DNA of 64,000 nucleotides. Origin: Cellulomonas soli. Lineage in GTDB: Bacteria; Actinomycetota; Actinomycetes; Actinomycetales; Cellulomonadaceae. The stretch spans positions 3,100,001-3,164,000 of the forward strand of contig NZ_JACBZJ010000001.1 of assembly GCF_013409305.1 (NCBI RefSeq), in the 5' to 3' direction. Shown here piece after piece: positions 1-8,188 of the stretch (positions are counted from its first letter, which is position 1; each line of letters starts with the position of its first letter). Position numbers and translations under genes: made by a program. Under the pieces are notes generated by a model. The model made no database searches. It was given only the letters and a program-made list of their open reading frames with translations, and was not told the DNA's origin.

Positions 1-534
1 CGGGCGCTGCTGGCGGGCAAGGTGCTCGGCAACTCCGTGGTGGCCGTCGGTCAGACCGCCGCGATCGCCGCGGTGTCGGTGATCGGTCTGGTCGTCACCG
101 GGCAGGACGACCTGCTGCAGGTGCTCGGGGCGCCCATCGTGTGGTTCGTGGTGTTCTTCCTCGTCGGGTTCGTGCTGCTGGCCTCGATGTTCGCCGCCAG
201 CGCGTCCCTCGTCGCGCGGCTGGAGGACGTCGGCCCGGTGCTGCAGCCCGTGCTGTGGCTGGTGATGGTGCCGTACTTCCTCGTGGTGTTCTTCAACGAC
301 AACCCGACCGTGATGACGGTGATGTCGTACGTGCCGTTCAGTGCCCCGGTCGGCATGCCCGTGCGGCTGTTCTTCGGCGAGGCGCTGTGGTGGGAGCCGC
401 TGGTGTCGCTCGTCGTGCTGGTCGCCTCGACCGGGCTGGTCATCGCACTGGCCGCCCGCATCTACACCGGATCCTTGCTGCGGACAGGGTCGCGTGTGTC
501 GGTGCGCTCGGCGTTGCGGGACGCACGCGGCTGA
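1..534 (+). CDS. ABC-2 type transporter permease, C-terminal part (5' end outside window)
   Basis: The reading frame is open from base 1 to the TGA at 532-534, so this is the last 177 codons of a longer gene. The protein shows at least four hydrophobic segments (VVWFVVFFLVGFVLLAS, VLWLVMVPYFLVVFF, and a C-terminal LVSLVVLVASTGLVIALAA) followed by a basic cytoplasmic tail. The pattern and the FNDNPTVMTVMSYVPFSAPVGMP stretch between helices match the C-terminal membrane domain of NatB-like ABC-2 permeases, which export small ions or drugs with a separate ATPase. The ATPase would be expected just upstream, outside the window. Substrate unknown. Confidence 0.8.
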   Translation, partial: RALLAGKVLGNSVVAVGQTAAIAAVSVIGLVVTGQDDLLQVLGAPIVWFVVFFLVGFVLLASMFAASASLVARLEDVGPVLQPVLWLVMVPYFLVVFFNDNPTVMTVMSYVPFSAPVGMPVRLFFGEALWWEPLVSLVVLVASTGLVIALAARIYTGSLLRTGSRVSVRSALRDARG

Positions 535-570
535 CGGCCACGTCCCGCGGCGCCGGGTGCGTGCGCGACC

Positions 571-2406
571 TCAGGCGACCGACTCGGTCGCCGCGATCTC
601 CTCGCGCAGCACCTGCGTGCCGGCGTCCGTCCACCCGGGCGGGGTCGCGACCGCGGCCCAGGCGTCGGCGTACTCCACGTGGTAGTTGTGCCCGTGCCCC
701 GGGGGTGTCTCGCCGGCCACGAACAGGTCGATGGACAACCGCCAGAAGCTGGCGACGGGGAACCAGGACACGTCCGGCAGCACGTCGGGTCCGCGCGGCT
801 CGGTCAACCAGTCCGGCCGTTCGAGCAGCAGGTCGGGTGACCACCAGATGACCCCGTCGGACGCGTGCTGCAGGTAGACCACGCGTGGCGAGTCCCACTC
901 GGTGCCCAGGCTCCACAGGTCGATGTCGCCCGCGCCGTCGAGCCCGAGCCCCCAGCGGACCGTCTCGCCGCCGTCGAGCACGGGGGAGACCTCGGTCGAG
1001 CCAGCGTCCCGCGCGGCGGTGAGGTCCTGCCACAGCGGGGTGAACCCCGGGGTCCCGGCCCACACGGCGCCGTCGACCCGCTGCTCGAGGTCCTGCACCC
1101 CGGAGAACGCCCCCTGGCTGCCGTAGCTGCCCAACGAGATGCCGAACACGTAGAGCTTCGGTCGGGAGTCCTCGGGCAGCTGCTCCCAGCGCGCGCGCAC
1201 GGCCTCGAAGAGCGCCTTGCCGGCGTCCGGCGGTGTCTGGCGGTCGCCCACGAAGCTCACCCAGCTCGGCAGGTAGGAGTACTGCATCGCGGCGATCGCC
1301 GTGTTGCCGCCCCAGAGCATCTCGAGCGCGTCGGCCGAGGACGGGTCGACCCACCCGGTGCCGGTGGTCGTCCACACCACGAGCGCCTCCCGGTCCCAGG
1401 CGTCGGTGCGGTCGAGCTCGTCGACCACGACCTGCGCGGTGTCCTCCAGGCTGTCCCCGCTGCGCAGGCCTGCGTACACACGGATCGGTTCGCGCACCGG
1501 CAGGTCCAGCCCGGTGCGGGCGGCCACCTCGGCCAGCTGGTCGGTGCTGCGGCCGCCCGAGACGAAGCGGCGACCCTCGCGGCCCAGAGACTCCCAGGAC
1601 GACAGCGACTGCGGCGACCCGCTGCGTTCGGGCTGCTGCGGCTGCACCGAGTCCTCGTACGTCTGCGCGTCCAGCTCGCCGTAGGTCGAGCTCAGCAGTG
1701 CCTTGCCGCCCGCGACGAGCGTGCCGTTGAGCAGCAGCACGCTCCCGACGGCGACCAGCGTGACGGCCAGCGCCCGGGCGGCGACCGGCGGCAGCCAGCG
1801 CCCGATCAGCCGGGTGACGACCCTGGCGGTCCGCCGCAGCCCTCGTCCGATGCTCAGCACGAGCAGGGCGACGAGCAGCGCCACGAGCAGCACCGTCAGC
1901 GAGTGGGCCGACGAGGGCTGCTCCATGCCCATGACGTCACGCAGCCGGCGCTGCCAGTCGTCGCTCACGACGAGCGCCGCGATCACCACGACCACCGCGA
2001 CGGCACCCCCCGCCCACCACAGGCGTCGCCGCCAGACGGTCGACGGCGTCCACTGCAGGCGTGCCCGGCGCAGCACCCAGCCCACGAGCACGCCGATGCC
2101 GTACCCCATCACGGCGCACGCGCCGCCGGCCGCCCCCTGGAACAGCGGGCTGCGTGGGGTCAGCGACGGCCCGAGCGCGGCCGCGAAGAGCACGAGCGCG
2201 CCGATCAGCCCGGCGGGGGAGAACCGTGCCAGGTACCGCCGGGCCCGCAGGCGCATCCGGTGGCGCACCGTGCGGTGCTCGGGGACGGTCGCGTCGGCGC
2301 CGACGGGTGCCGCGGGGTCCGGGACCACGCCCTCGACCCCGGCCTCCGGCGTCTGCGGCCCGTCGCCGGTCGGCGTGAGTCCGTCGGTCGTCGTCGTGCT
2401 GCTCAC
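571..2406 (-). CDS. Membrane alpha/beta-hydrolase family protein (Abhydrolase_9-like)
   Basis: 611 residues from a GTG at 2406, chosen because AGGAG lies about 9 nt upstream and the upstream frame is low-complexity. An N-terminal cytoplasmic tail is followed by four predicted membrane helices (roughly residues 60-240) and a large C-terminal catalytic domain. A nucleophile elbow G-I-S-L-G sits in YVFGISLGSYGSQGAFSG, consistent with a serine hydrolase. The helices-plus-hydrolase layout is that of the actinobacterial family with an N-terminal membrane domain and an alpha/beta-hydrolase catalytic domain (PF15420/PF10081 type), whose substrates are poorly known but may be lipids or cell-wall esters. 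It is transcribed towards the end of the ABC permease gene and divergently from the lectin-like gene at 2575. Confidence 0.85.
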   Translation of the reverse strand: MSSTTTTDGLTPTGDGPQTPEAGVEGVVPDPAAPVGADATVPEHRTVRHRMRLRARRYLARFSPAGLIGALVLFAAALGPSLTPRSPLFQGAAGGACAVMGYGIGVLVGWVLRRARLQWTPSTVWRRRLWWAGGAVAVVVVIAALVVSDDWQRRLRDVMGMEQPSSAHSLTVLLVALLVALLVLSIGRGLRRTARVVTRLIGRWLPPVAARALAVTLVAVGSVLLLNGTLVAGGKALLSSTYGELDAQTYEDSVQPQQPERSGSPQSLSSWESLGREGRRFVSGGRSTDQLAEVAARTGLDLPVREPIRVYAGLRSGDSLEDTAQVVVDELDRTDAWDREALVVWTTTGTGWVDPSSADALEMLWGGNTAIAAMQYSYLPSWVSFVGDRQTPPDAGKALFEAVRARWEQLPEDSRPKLYVFGISLGSYGSQGAFSGVQDLEQRVDGAVWAGTPGFTPLWQDLTAARDAGSTEVSPVLDGGETVRWGLGLDGAGDIDLWSLGTEWDSPRVVYLQHASDGVIWWSPDLLLERPDWLTEPRGPDVLPDVSWFPVASFWRLSIDLFVAGETPPGHGHNYHVEYADAWAAVATPPGWTDAGTQVLREEIAATESVA

Positions 2407-2574
2407 CTGGGCGTCTCCTGCGGTCGGCCGGGATGCTCGGGCCTGCGCGGCCGGCGTTGTGGACGCTAGCGGACGTCGGCCCGCGCGGCTCGGCGACGGG
2501 TGCGACGGCCCGTCTCGCACCTGTGGCAGGGCGCGGGCGGCCGTGCCATCGTGGGCGGACGGGGGAGGGGGCAC

Positions 2575-4257
2575 GTGGCGTCCGTGAGCAGCCCTGCGCG
2601 CGCGGTCGGGCGTCGACGCGCCCGCAGCAGGGCGGTGGCGGCAGGCCTCCTGCTCCTCGCGGCCGGCGCGGTCGGGCTGTCCGGCACGGCCGCTCGTGCG
2701 GCGGGTGCGCTCTACCTGACCGAGACGTTCACCGGGGCGAGCGCCGACCCGCTGTTCACCGCCTACGGCTCCGCCTGCCTGACCGGTGCACCGCCGGGCA
2801 CGCTCGCCCCGGGAGCGCACCCGCTCGGCGGGTGCGCGGACGGGAACCTGGTCAGCTCACCCCCGCGTGACGCGGCACCCTTCGGGTTCCTGCAGCTCAC
2901 CGACGCGTCCACCGACCAGTCCGGCGCGGTGCTGTTCGACACGCCGATCCCGGCGACGCAGGGCCTGACGATCACGTTCGAGCAGTGGCAGTACGGCACG
3001 ACCACCGCGACGCCTGCGCCCGCGGACGGCATCGCCTTCTTCCTCGTCGACGGCGACGCCCAGCTGACCGCCCCGGGTGCCTTCGGCGGCAGCCTGGGCT
3101 ACGCGCAGAAGCGCCCCGACGGCGTGCCGACCAACCCGATCATCCCCGGGGTCGTCGGCGGCTACCTCGGCATCGGCCTGGACGTGCTGGGCAACTACTT
3201 CGGTGACTGGGAGGACCGCAGCAACGGCTGCCCGGCCGACCAGCGCTCCCCGGCCGGCTCGGCGTTCCGGATCCCCGAGCGCGACAAGATCACCGTGCGC
3301 GGACCGGCCGACCCTGCCGACCCCACGCGTGGCTACTGCTTCCTGACCTCGACCGCGGACAACCTCGGCGTCCCGGCAGCGACGAGCTGGCCGTCGAACC
3401 TGCCGGTCACGCTGCACGGCCTGACGGCGACCGTGCCCGTGGGCACCGCGCCCGAGCAGGCGCAGGCCTTGCTCGCACCCGACAGGCGGACGATCGAGGT
3501 CACCATCACGCCCGCCCCCGACCCGCAGGTGACCGTCGCCATCACCGGTGCCGACGGCATCCGCCACCAGGTGCTGGCGTTCGCCGCGCCGCAACCCGTC
3601 CCCGACTCCTACAAGTTCGGATTCTCGGCGTCCACCGGGTTGTTCACCGACGTGCACCTGATCCGCAACGTCGTCCTCGAGTCCGTGGCCCCGGCCCCGA
3701 TCCTCACGCTGACCAAGACCTCGGGCGCCACCGCGCCCGTGCGCGCGGGCGACACGATCAGCTACTCCTACCAGGTCGTCAACACCGGGCTGGCACCGGT
3801 GCAGGACCTCGTGGTCGACGACGACAAGATCGCCGCGGTCACGTGCGAGCGCACGACGCTGCTGGCCGTCGGTGACGCACCCGACAACCAGACCACCTGC
3901 CACGGCAGCTACGTGGTCACCGACGCCGACGCAGCGGCGGGGTCGGTCACGAACGTCGCGTTCGCCTCGGCGGACGGCGGAGGTGCCCTGTCCGCGCCCG
4001 ACGACCTGACGGTGCTCGTGATGGGTGCGACGCCCACCCCGGACCCCTCGGCGACGGCCGGTGCCCCGCCGGGCGCGACCGCGCAACCGCTGCCCGCAAC
4101 CGGCGCTGCAGGCACCGTCCCGCTCCTGGTGGCCGGCCTGACCCTGTCGGCGTTCGGCACCCTGCTGACGGTCGTCGCCCGTCGCGCCCGCAGTCGTATC
4201 CTGGGCGCGGTCGACCCGCTGGTCGGCGACCGGGAACCGAGGAGGCGCCATGGGTGA
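2575..4257 (+). CDS. LPXTG-anchored surface protein with lectin-like and DUF7507/DUF11-like domains
   Basis: 560 residues. The GTG at 2575 is preferred because GGGGGAGGGGG lies just upstream and a clear signal peptide follows (RRRARSR, then AVAAGLLLLAAGAVGL, cleavage after AARA). Residues about 40-370 resemble bacterial L-type lectin-like carbohydrate-binding domains (DGIAFFLVDG, GGYLGIGLDVLGNYFG). Residues about 375-480 form a DUF7507/DUF11-like Ig fold (LTKTSGATAPVRAGDTISYS). At 506-510 is the sortase motif LPATG, followed by a hydrophobic segment and RRARSR. The tail then runs about 20 residues longer than usual for a sorting signal. The likely role is a wall-anchored glycan-binding protein. 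No sortase gene is in this window. Its stop overlaps the start of the next small gene by 8 bp. Confidence 0.8.
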   Translation: MASVSSPARAVGRRRARSRAVAAGLLLLAAGAVGLSGTAARAAGALYLTETFTGASADPLFTAYGSACLTGAPPGTLAPGAHPLGGCADGNLVSSPPRDAAPFGFLQLTDASTDQSGAVLFDTPIPATQGLTITFEQWQYGTTTATPAPADGIAFFLVDGDAQLTAPGAFGGSLGYAQKRPDGVPTNPIIPGVVGGYLGIGLDVLGNYFGDWEDRSNGCPADQRSPAGSAFRIPERDKITVRGPADPADPTRGYCFLTSTADNLGVPAATSWPSNLPVTLHGLTATVPVGTAPEQAQALLAPDRRTIEVTITPAPDPQVTVAITGADGIRHQVLAFAAPQPVPDSYKFGFSASTGLFTDVHLIRNVVLESVAPAPILTLTKTSGATAPVRAGDTISYSYQVVNTGLAPVQDLVVDDDKIAAVTCERTTLLAVGDAPDNQTTCHGSYVVTDADAAAGSVTNVAFASADGGGALSAPDDLTVLVMGATPTPDPSATAGAPPGATAQPLPATGAAGTVPLLVAGLTLSAFGTLLTVVARRARSRILGAVDPLVGDREPRRRHG

Positions 4258-4542
4258 CGTGCTGCTCGCGCTCGTGCGCGACGCCTCCGCGTCGTTGGCG
4301 CTCCTGCTCGGGGCGCGCACACCCTGACGACCACGCTCGTCCTGCTCGGTGCCGCGACCCTCGCCGCGGCTGCCGCGGCGCTCCTCGCCCGCGGGACGAC
4401 GAGCCTGGCCACCCTCGACGTGACCGCGTTGCCTGCGGGACACGTCCGGGACGCGCTCGACGGCCGCCCGTTCGTGGCGCAGAGCGATCCCGACGCGCCC
4501 GGACGTGCCCGGCCCCGGGCACCCGGCCTCCGCCTCGGCTGA
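4250..4542 (+). pseudogene. Frameshifted small membrane protein, DUF6412-like
   Basis: An ATG at 4250 with GGAGG 5 nt upstream opens a frame reading MGDVLLALVRDASASLALLLGAR, which stops at 4325-4327. A second frame overlapping this end continues with a hydrophobic segment (LTTTLVLLGAATLAAAAAALLA) and ends FVAQSDPDAPGRARPRAPG... at TGA 4540. Joined by a 1-nt deletion or 2-nt insertion in the GCGCGCAC run near 4314-4320, they would give one protein of about 96 residues. The conserved DPDAPGRxRPRAPG tail and the following YidC-like gene fit the actinobacterial DUF6412 family. Either a real frameshift or a sequencing error explains it; identity as DUF6412 is moderately sure. Confidence 0.55.
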
Positions 4543-4659
4543 CCATCCCGGCCCAGGACCACTGACCTGACGCCGCGCGTGACGCGTGGCCGCGCGCGCC
4601 TGCGTGCCCGGGGTGGTCGGCGAACGCGTACCCGCCCGTTCGTCCGACCGAGGGACCCC

Positions 4660-5472
4660 ATGAACCTGTACTCCCTGCCGCTTGTCGCGGCACTGCTCGA
4701 CGCCGCCTACCGCGCCCTCATGGGCCTGACCGACCTGCTCGAACCCGCTGCCGGTGCGGCGGCTGCCGCCGTGGCCGTCCTCCTCGTGACCGTGGCCGTC
4801 CGTGCCCTGCTGATCCCCGTCGGCATCTCCCAGGCCCGGGCCGAGCAGACGCGTGCGCGCCTGGCACCCCGGCTGGCCGAGCTGCAGCGCCGCCACCGCG
4901 ACCACCCCGAGAAGCTGCAGAGCGCGACCATGCGGCTCTACGCGGACGAGGGCACCACCCCGTTCGCCGGCTGCCTGCCCATGCTCGTGCAGATGCCCGT
5001 CCTCGGCGTGATCTACGCGGTGTTCGTCCACGCGCAGATCGCGGGGCACGGCAACGCGCTGCTCGGCCGGACGCTCGCCGGTGTGCCGCTCGGGTCAGGC
5101 CTGGTCCCTGCGCTCGGTGGGGGCACCGCGACCCTCGCGACGGTGCTCGTGGTCGGTGCGGTCGTGCTGGGGATCGCGCTCGTCGGCGAGCTGACCAGGC
5201 GCGCCTCGTCGCCGGGCGGTCGGCTTGCGGCCGCGGTGGCGCCGCAGTCGATCGCGTCCGCCGGGTCGCAGGGTGCCGCGCCCGGCCCCCTCGGGGGGAG
5301 CGGGGTGCAGCGGGCGCTCGGCGTCCTGCAGTTCATGACCGCGGCGGCCGCGTGCTTCGTCCCGCTCGCTGCGGGCCTCTACCTGCTGGTCACGGCCTGG
5401 TGGACGTTCGGGCAGCGCCTCGTGCTGCGCCGTCGTTACCCGCTCCCGGTCGCCGGCGGCGCGGCGTCGTGA
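4660..5472 (+). CDS. YidC/Oxa1 family membrane protein insertase (paralogue)
   Basis: 270 residues from the ATG at 4660 (GAGGGA upstream). Predicted helices lie near residues 25-55, 105-130, 150-185 and 225-250. The TTPFAGCLPMLVQMPVLGVIYAVF stretch is the hallmark of YidC/Oxa1 insertases, and the basic loop before it (LAELQRRHRDHPEKLQSATMRLYADEG) is the usual cytoplasmic coiled region. The main yidC of actinobacteria lies in the rpmH-rnpA cluster, which is absent here, so this is probably the second, shorter paralogue, commonly found beside a small DUF6412-type protein. It may insert a specific set of small membrane proteins. Confidence 0.85.
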   Translation: MNLYSLPLVAALLDAAYRALMGLTDLLEPAAGAAAAAVAVLLVTVAVRALLIPVGISQARAEQTRARLAPRLAELQRRHRDHPEKLQSATMRLYADEGTTPFAGCLPMLVQMPVLGVIYAVFVHAQIAGHGNALLGRTLAGVPLGSGLVPALGGGTATLATVLVVGAVVLGIALVGELTRRASSPGGRLAAAVAPQSIASAGSQGAAPGPLGGSGVQRALGVLQFMTAAAACFVPLAAGLYLLVTAWWTFGQRLVLRRRYPLPVAGGAAS

Positions 5473-5513
5473 GGGGCGCTGTCAGGCCCGGATGCCGCCG
5501 TCGTCGACAACGA

Positions 5514-7004
5514 TCAGTGCTCGGCCGGCTCCGACATCGCCTGCGCGCGTGCGGGGCTTCCCTCGGCGAGGCCCCGGTCGATCGCACCGCGGGACGCGAG
5601 CCACAGCACGGCACCGACGACCAGCACGGCGCACTCCGTGACGGTCAGCGCCCAGACGATGCCGGACAGCCCGAACCAGCGGTTGCCGAGGATGACGACC
5701 GGGATGAACAGCACGCCCTGCGTCACCGACATGACCGTCGCGGCGAGGGCCCGCCCGGTGGCCTGGAACACCGAGGTGATCAGGCCGGTGAACCCGTTGG
5801 CGATCATCGCGACGAGCTGCGCCGTGAGGATCGTGACGCCGATCGTGAGCACCGAACGGTCGGCCACGAACGCGGTGAACAGCTGCTCGCGGAACACGAA
5901 GGCCGTGACCGAGAAGAGCACCCCGATGCCTGCGACCGTGAGCGCCGACGAGCGCAGGGCCGCGGTGAGCCGGTCGCGGTCACCCTTGCCGTAGGAGTAG
6001 GCGAGCAGCGGCAGCACGCCGAGCGTGATGCCCATGACCAGGAACTCCGGGACCTGGGCGATGCGCACCGCGACGCCCATGGCCGCCAGCGGCCCGTCGC
6101 CGTAGGCGGCGGCGAGGTTGTTGAGCACGAGTGCCGTGACGACGAGGAAGGCGGCCTGGAGGAGCTCGCCGACGCCGACACCGAAGACCGGCTTGAGCAC
6201 GGCGGGCGAGAGGGTGAACCACCGCGGCGCCAGGCGCACGTGCTCGCTGTGCCGGGTCAGCCAGGTCGCGAAGTAGACGACCACGACGAGGTTCGCGAGC
6301 CCGACGGCGAGCGCTGCGCCGGCCACGCCCCAACGCAGCACGAGGATGAGCAGGACGTCGAGCACGACGTTCGCGACGGTGGAGGCGATGAGCCCGATCA
6401 TCACCTGGCGCGCCGCGCCCTCGGACCGGACGAGCTGCTCGAGGCAGAACGCCGCGGCGAGCACGGGCACGAACGCGAGCATCACGGCGATGTACGAGCG
6501 TGTCGCAGGAGCTGTGGCGGCGTCCGCACCGAGCAGCCGCACGAGCGGGTCCAGCAGGAGCAGCCCTGCCCCGCCGAGCACGACCCCGGTGATCACCGAC
6601 CCCCACACGGCGAACGAGGCGACGTGCCGGATCTCGTGGGCCTTCGCTGGTTCGTGTTCGGCCGCACCGAGCAGGCGGGAGACGAGAGCGCTGCCGCCCA
6701 CGCCGAACACGCCGCCGACCGCCATCACGAGGGCGAGCACGGGTGAGCCGAGCGTGACGGCGGCGAGCAGGGCGGTGTCGTGCAGCGATCCGATGAAGCC
6801 CGCGTTGATGACGTTGTGGAGGGCGCCGACGATCATCGCGGCGGCCATCGGCACGCACAGGTGCACGAGGGCGCGCACGATCGGGGCTGACGAGAGGTAC
6901 CAGCGATCGGTGCCGACAGCGCCGACAGCGACGACGGGGTCGACGGTGCCGACAGTGCCGACGGCTTCGGCCGTGACGGGGGTCTGGAGGTCCGTGGTGC
7001 TCAT
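5514..7004 (-). CDS. MATE family multidrug efflux transporter
   Basis: 496 residues, close to the usual 450-500 of NorM/DinF-type antiporters, with twelve predicted hydrophobic segments in two similar halves. Family-typical stretches include APIVRALVHLCVPMAAAMIVGALHNVINAGFIG near the N terminus and LPLLAYSYGKGDRDRL at the start of the second half. It should export cationic or hydrophobic compounds using a sodium or proton gradient. It lies 166 bp downstream of a MarR regulator on the same strand and is probably controlled by it; the spacer carries a G-rich tandem repeat. The N-terminal VGTVGTVDPVVAVGAVGTD is a low-complexity leader. Confidence 0.93.
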   Translation of the reverse strand: MSTTDLQTPVTAEAVGTVGTVDPVVAVGAVGTDRWYLSSAPIVRALVHLCVPMAAAMIVGALHNVINAGFIGSLHDTALLAAVTLGSPVLALVMAVGGVFGVGGSALVSRLLGAAEHEPAKAHEIRHVASFAVWGSVITGVVLGGAGLLLLDPLVRLLGADAATAPATRSYIAVMLAFVPVLAAAFCLEQLVRSEGAARQVMIGLIASTVANVVLDVLLILVLRWGVAGAALAVGLANLVVVVYFATWLTRHSEHVRLAPRWFTLSPAVLKPVFGVGVGELLQAAFLVVTALVLNNLAAAYGDGPLAAMGVAVRIAQVPEFLVMGITLGVLPLLAYSYGKGDRDRLTAALRSSALTVAGIGVLFSVTAFVFREQLFTAFVADRSVLTIGVTILTAQLVAMIANGFTGLITSVFQATGRALAATVMSVTQGVLFIPVVILGNRWFGLSGIVWALTVTECAVLVVGAVLWLASRGAIDRGLAEGSPARAQAMSEPAEH

Positions 7005-7070
7005 GGCTGCTCCCTTGTCGGGCAGGGTCGAGCGCGCGACGGCGAGCGCCGGCGCGGCGTGGGCTGGTGC

Positions 7071-7111
7071 GGGGGGTCCGGGGGTCCGGGGGTCCGGGGG
7101 TCCGGGGGGCC
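7071..7111. repeat. Tandem 8-bp G-rich repeat between marR and MATE gene
   Basis: GGGGGTCC is repeated in tandem from 7080 to 7103 (three exact copies), flanked by GGGGGGTCC on the left and GGGGGGCC on the right. It lies in the transcribed spacer between the MarR gene and the MATE gene. On the mRNA strand it is a run of GGACCCCC units, and the other strand has five or more G-tracts. Confidence 0.9.
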
Positions 7112-7170
7112 GGCGGGACGGTGCGGCCGTGGTGGTACCGCGGAGGCGCGGCCAGCCCCCGCGTCCGCCG

Positions 7171-7629
7171 TTACGAGCGGGTCGGTTGCGGCAGGTCCGC
7201 GGTGATCTTCGTCAGCAGGGCGTGCAGGGTGGCGCGCTCGGCCTGGTCCAGGGGAGCGAGGATCGTCTCGTCGGCGGCGGCCATGGCGTCGCCGAAGCCG
7301 GCGACGAGCTCGGCGCCCTCGGGTGTGGCGTGCACGCGCTTGCTGCGCTCGTCACCGGCCTCGGTGCGTCGTTCGATCAGACCGCGCCGTTCGAGCCCCT
7401 GCAGCAGGCTCGAGACGCTCGCGGCGCTGGTGCGGCTGACCTGGGCGATGTCGCGCTGGATCGAGCCGGGGTTCTGGACGAGGTAGCCGAGCACGAAGCC
7501 CTGCTCGTGGCTCAGGTCGCGTGCGCGCACCCACTCCTCGGCGGCCTTGCGCTGGGCCCAGCCGATCCAGCGCAGCAGCCCGAGGCTGCTGGTCGGGCCG
7601 GTGGTGCCGGGGGTCTCCTGCTCGTCCAT
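7171..7629 (-). CDS. MarR family transcriptional regulator
   Basis: 152 residues from the ATG at 7629. This start rather than an upstream GTG is chosen because a TTGACA / 17 bp / TAGCGT promoter ends only 7 nt before it, predicting a leaderless mRNA. The winged-helix region SIQRDIAQVSRTSAASVSSLLQGLERRGLIERR followed by the wing DERSKRVHATPEGAEL is typical of MarR repressors. It probably represses itself and the downstream MATE exporter, with release by a toxic ligand. An inverted repeat inside its own promoter is the likely operator. Confidence 0.92.
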   Translation of the reverse strand: MDEQETPGTTGPTSSLGLLRWIGWAQRKAAEEWVRARDLSHEQGFVLGYLVQNPGSIQRDIAQVSRTSAASVSSLLQGLERRGLIERRTEAGDERSKRVHATPEGAELVAGFGDAMAAADETILAPLDQAERATLHALLTKITADLPQPTRS

Positions 7630-7636
7630 GGGCAGA

Positions 7637-7665
7637 ACGCTAAAGGTTAGAGACCTAACTGTCAA
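7637..7665 (-). promoter_or_regulatory. marR promoter with overlapping MarR-type operator
   Basis: On the minus strand TTGACA (7665-7660), a 17-bp spacer and TAGCGT (7642-7637) form a good promoter. The spacer contains the inverted repeat GTTAG-GTCT-CTAAC (plus-strand 7646-7659), the shape and size of a MarR-dimer site. A repressor bound there would block RNA polymerase. Confidence 0.75.
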
Positions 7666-7708
7666 CGATCGAACGAAATGCCGGCCGGGTCGCCCCGCAC
7701 GTGTGCCG

Positions 7709-8137
7709 TCAGTCCTCGATCGCCTCGACGCCCTCCCTGGCGAGCTGGGCGACGCGGTCCCGCATGGCCTGCAGCTGCTCCGGCGGGTGCCCGACCCAGT
7801 CCGTGATCTCGCCGACCACGCGCACGGGCTCGCGCGTGCGGTACGACCGCGTCGGGTTGCCGGGGAACCGGGTGTTCGTCAGGTTCGGGTCGTCCTCCAG
7901 CTCGCCCGTCGGCTCGACCACGTAGATGCGGCCCCGACCCTCGCCGACCGCCAGCTCCGCACCCCAGGTCGCCGCATCGAGCGTCGCGGTGACGTAGACG
8001 AACCCCGCCGTGCGCCCCTGGCCGAAGTTCGACCGGCGACCGGGCCCGAGCAGGTCGCCGACCTGCAGGTCGGCCTTCGTCCCGTGCAGCAGGGCGCCGG
8101 ACTCGTGGACCTCGAACGGGGTCGGTGGCACGCTCAC
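7709..8137 (-). CDS. arr: NAD(+)-rifampin ADP-ribosyltransferase (Arr)
   Basis: 142 residues, the normal length of chromosomal Arr enzymes, which inactivate rifamycins by transferring ADP-ribose from NAD+ to the ansa-chain C23 hydroxyl. Highly conserved family blocks are present: FEVHESGALLHGTKADL, GRRSNFGQGR, VYVTATLDAATWGAELA, GRIYVVEPTG, DPNLTNTRFPGNPTRSYR and VVGEITDW. The His of LHGTKADL and the Tyr/Asp pattern are those of the NAD-binding site. The GTG start at 8137 follows GAGGAG by about 8 nt. It is the last gene of a probable operon with the two redox genes upstream, 51 bp from the FAD reductase. Chromosomal arr genes are common in soil actinobacteria. Confidence 0.95.
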   Translation of the reverse strand: MSVPPTPFEVHESGALLHGTKADLQVGDLLGPGRRSNFGQGRTAGFVYVTATLDAATWGAELAVGEGRGRIYVVEPTGELEDDPNLTNTRFPGNPTRSYRTREPVRVVGEITDWVGHPPEQLQAMRDRVAQLAREGVEAIED

Positions 8138-8188
8138 GTGATCTCTCCTCGCTGTCGGGTGCCCGGGCGCGGCCCTGCGGCGCGGCGG

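Noticed and set aside
2857..5049. A 730-codon minus-strand frame across the lectin, DUF6412 and YidC genes
   Set aside because: It crosses three real plus-strand genes, and its product has the low-complexity composition of an antisense shadow.
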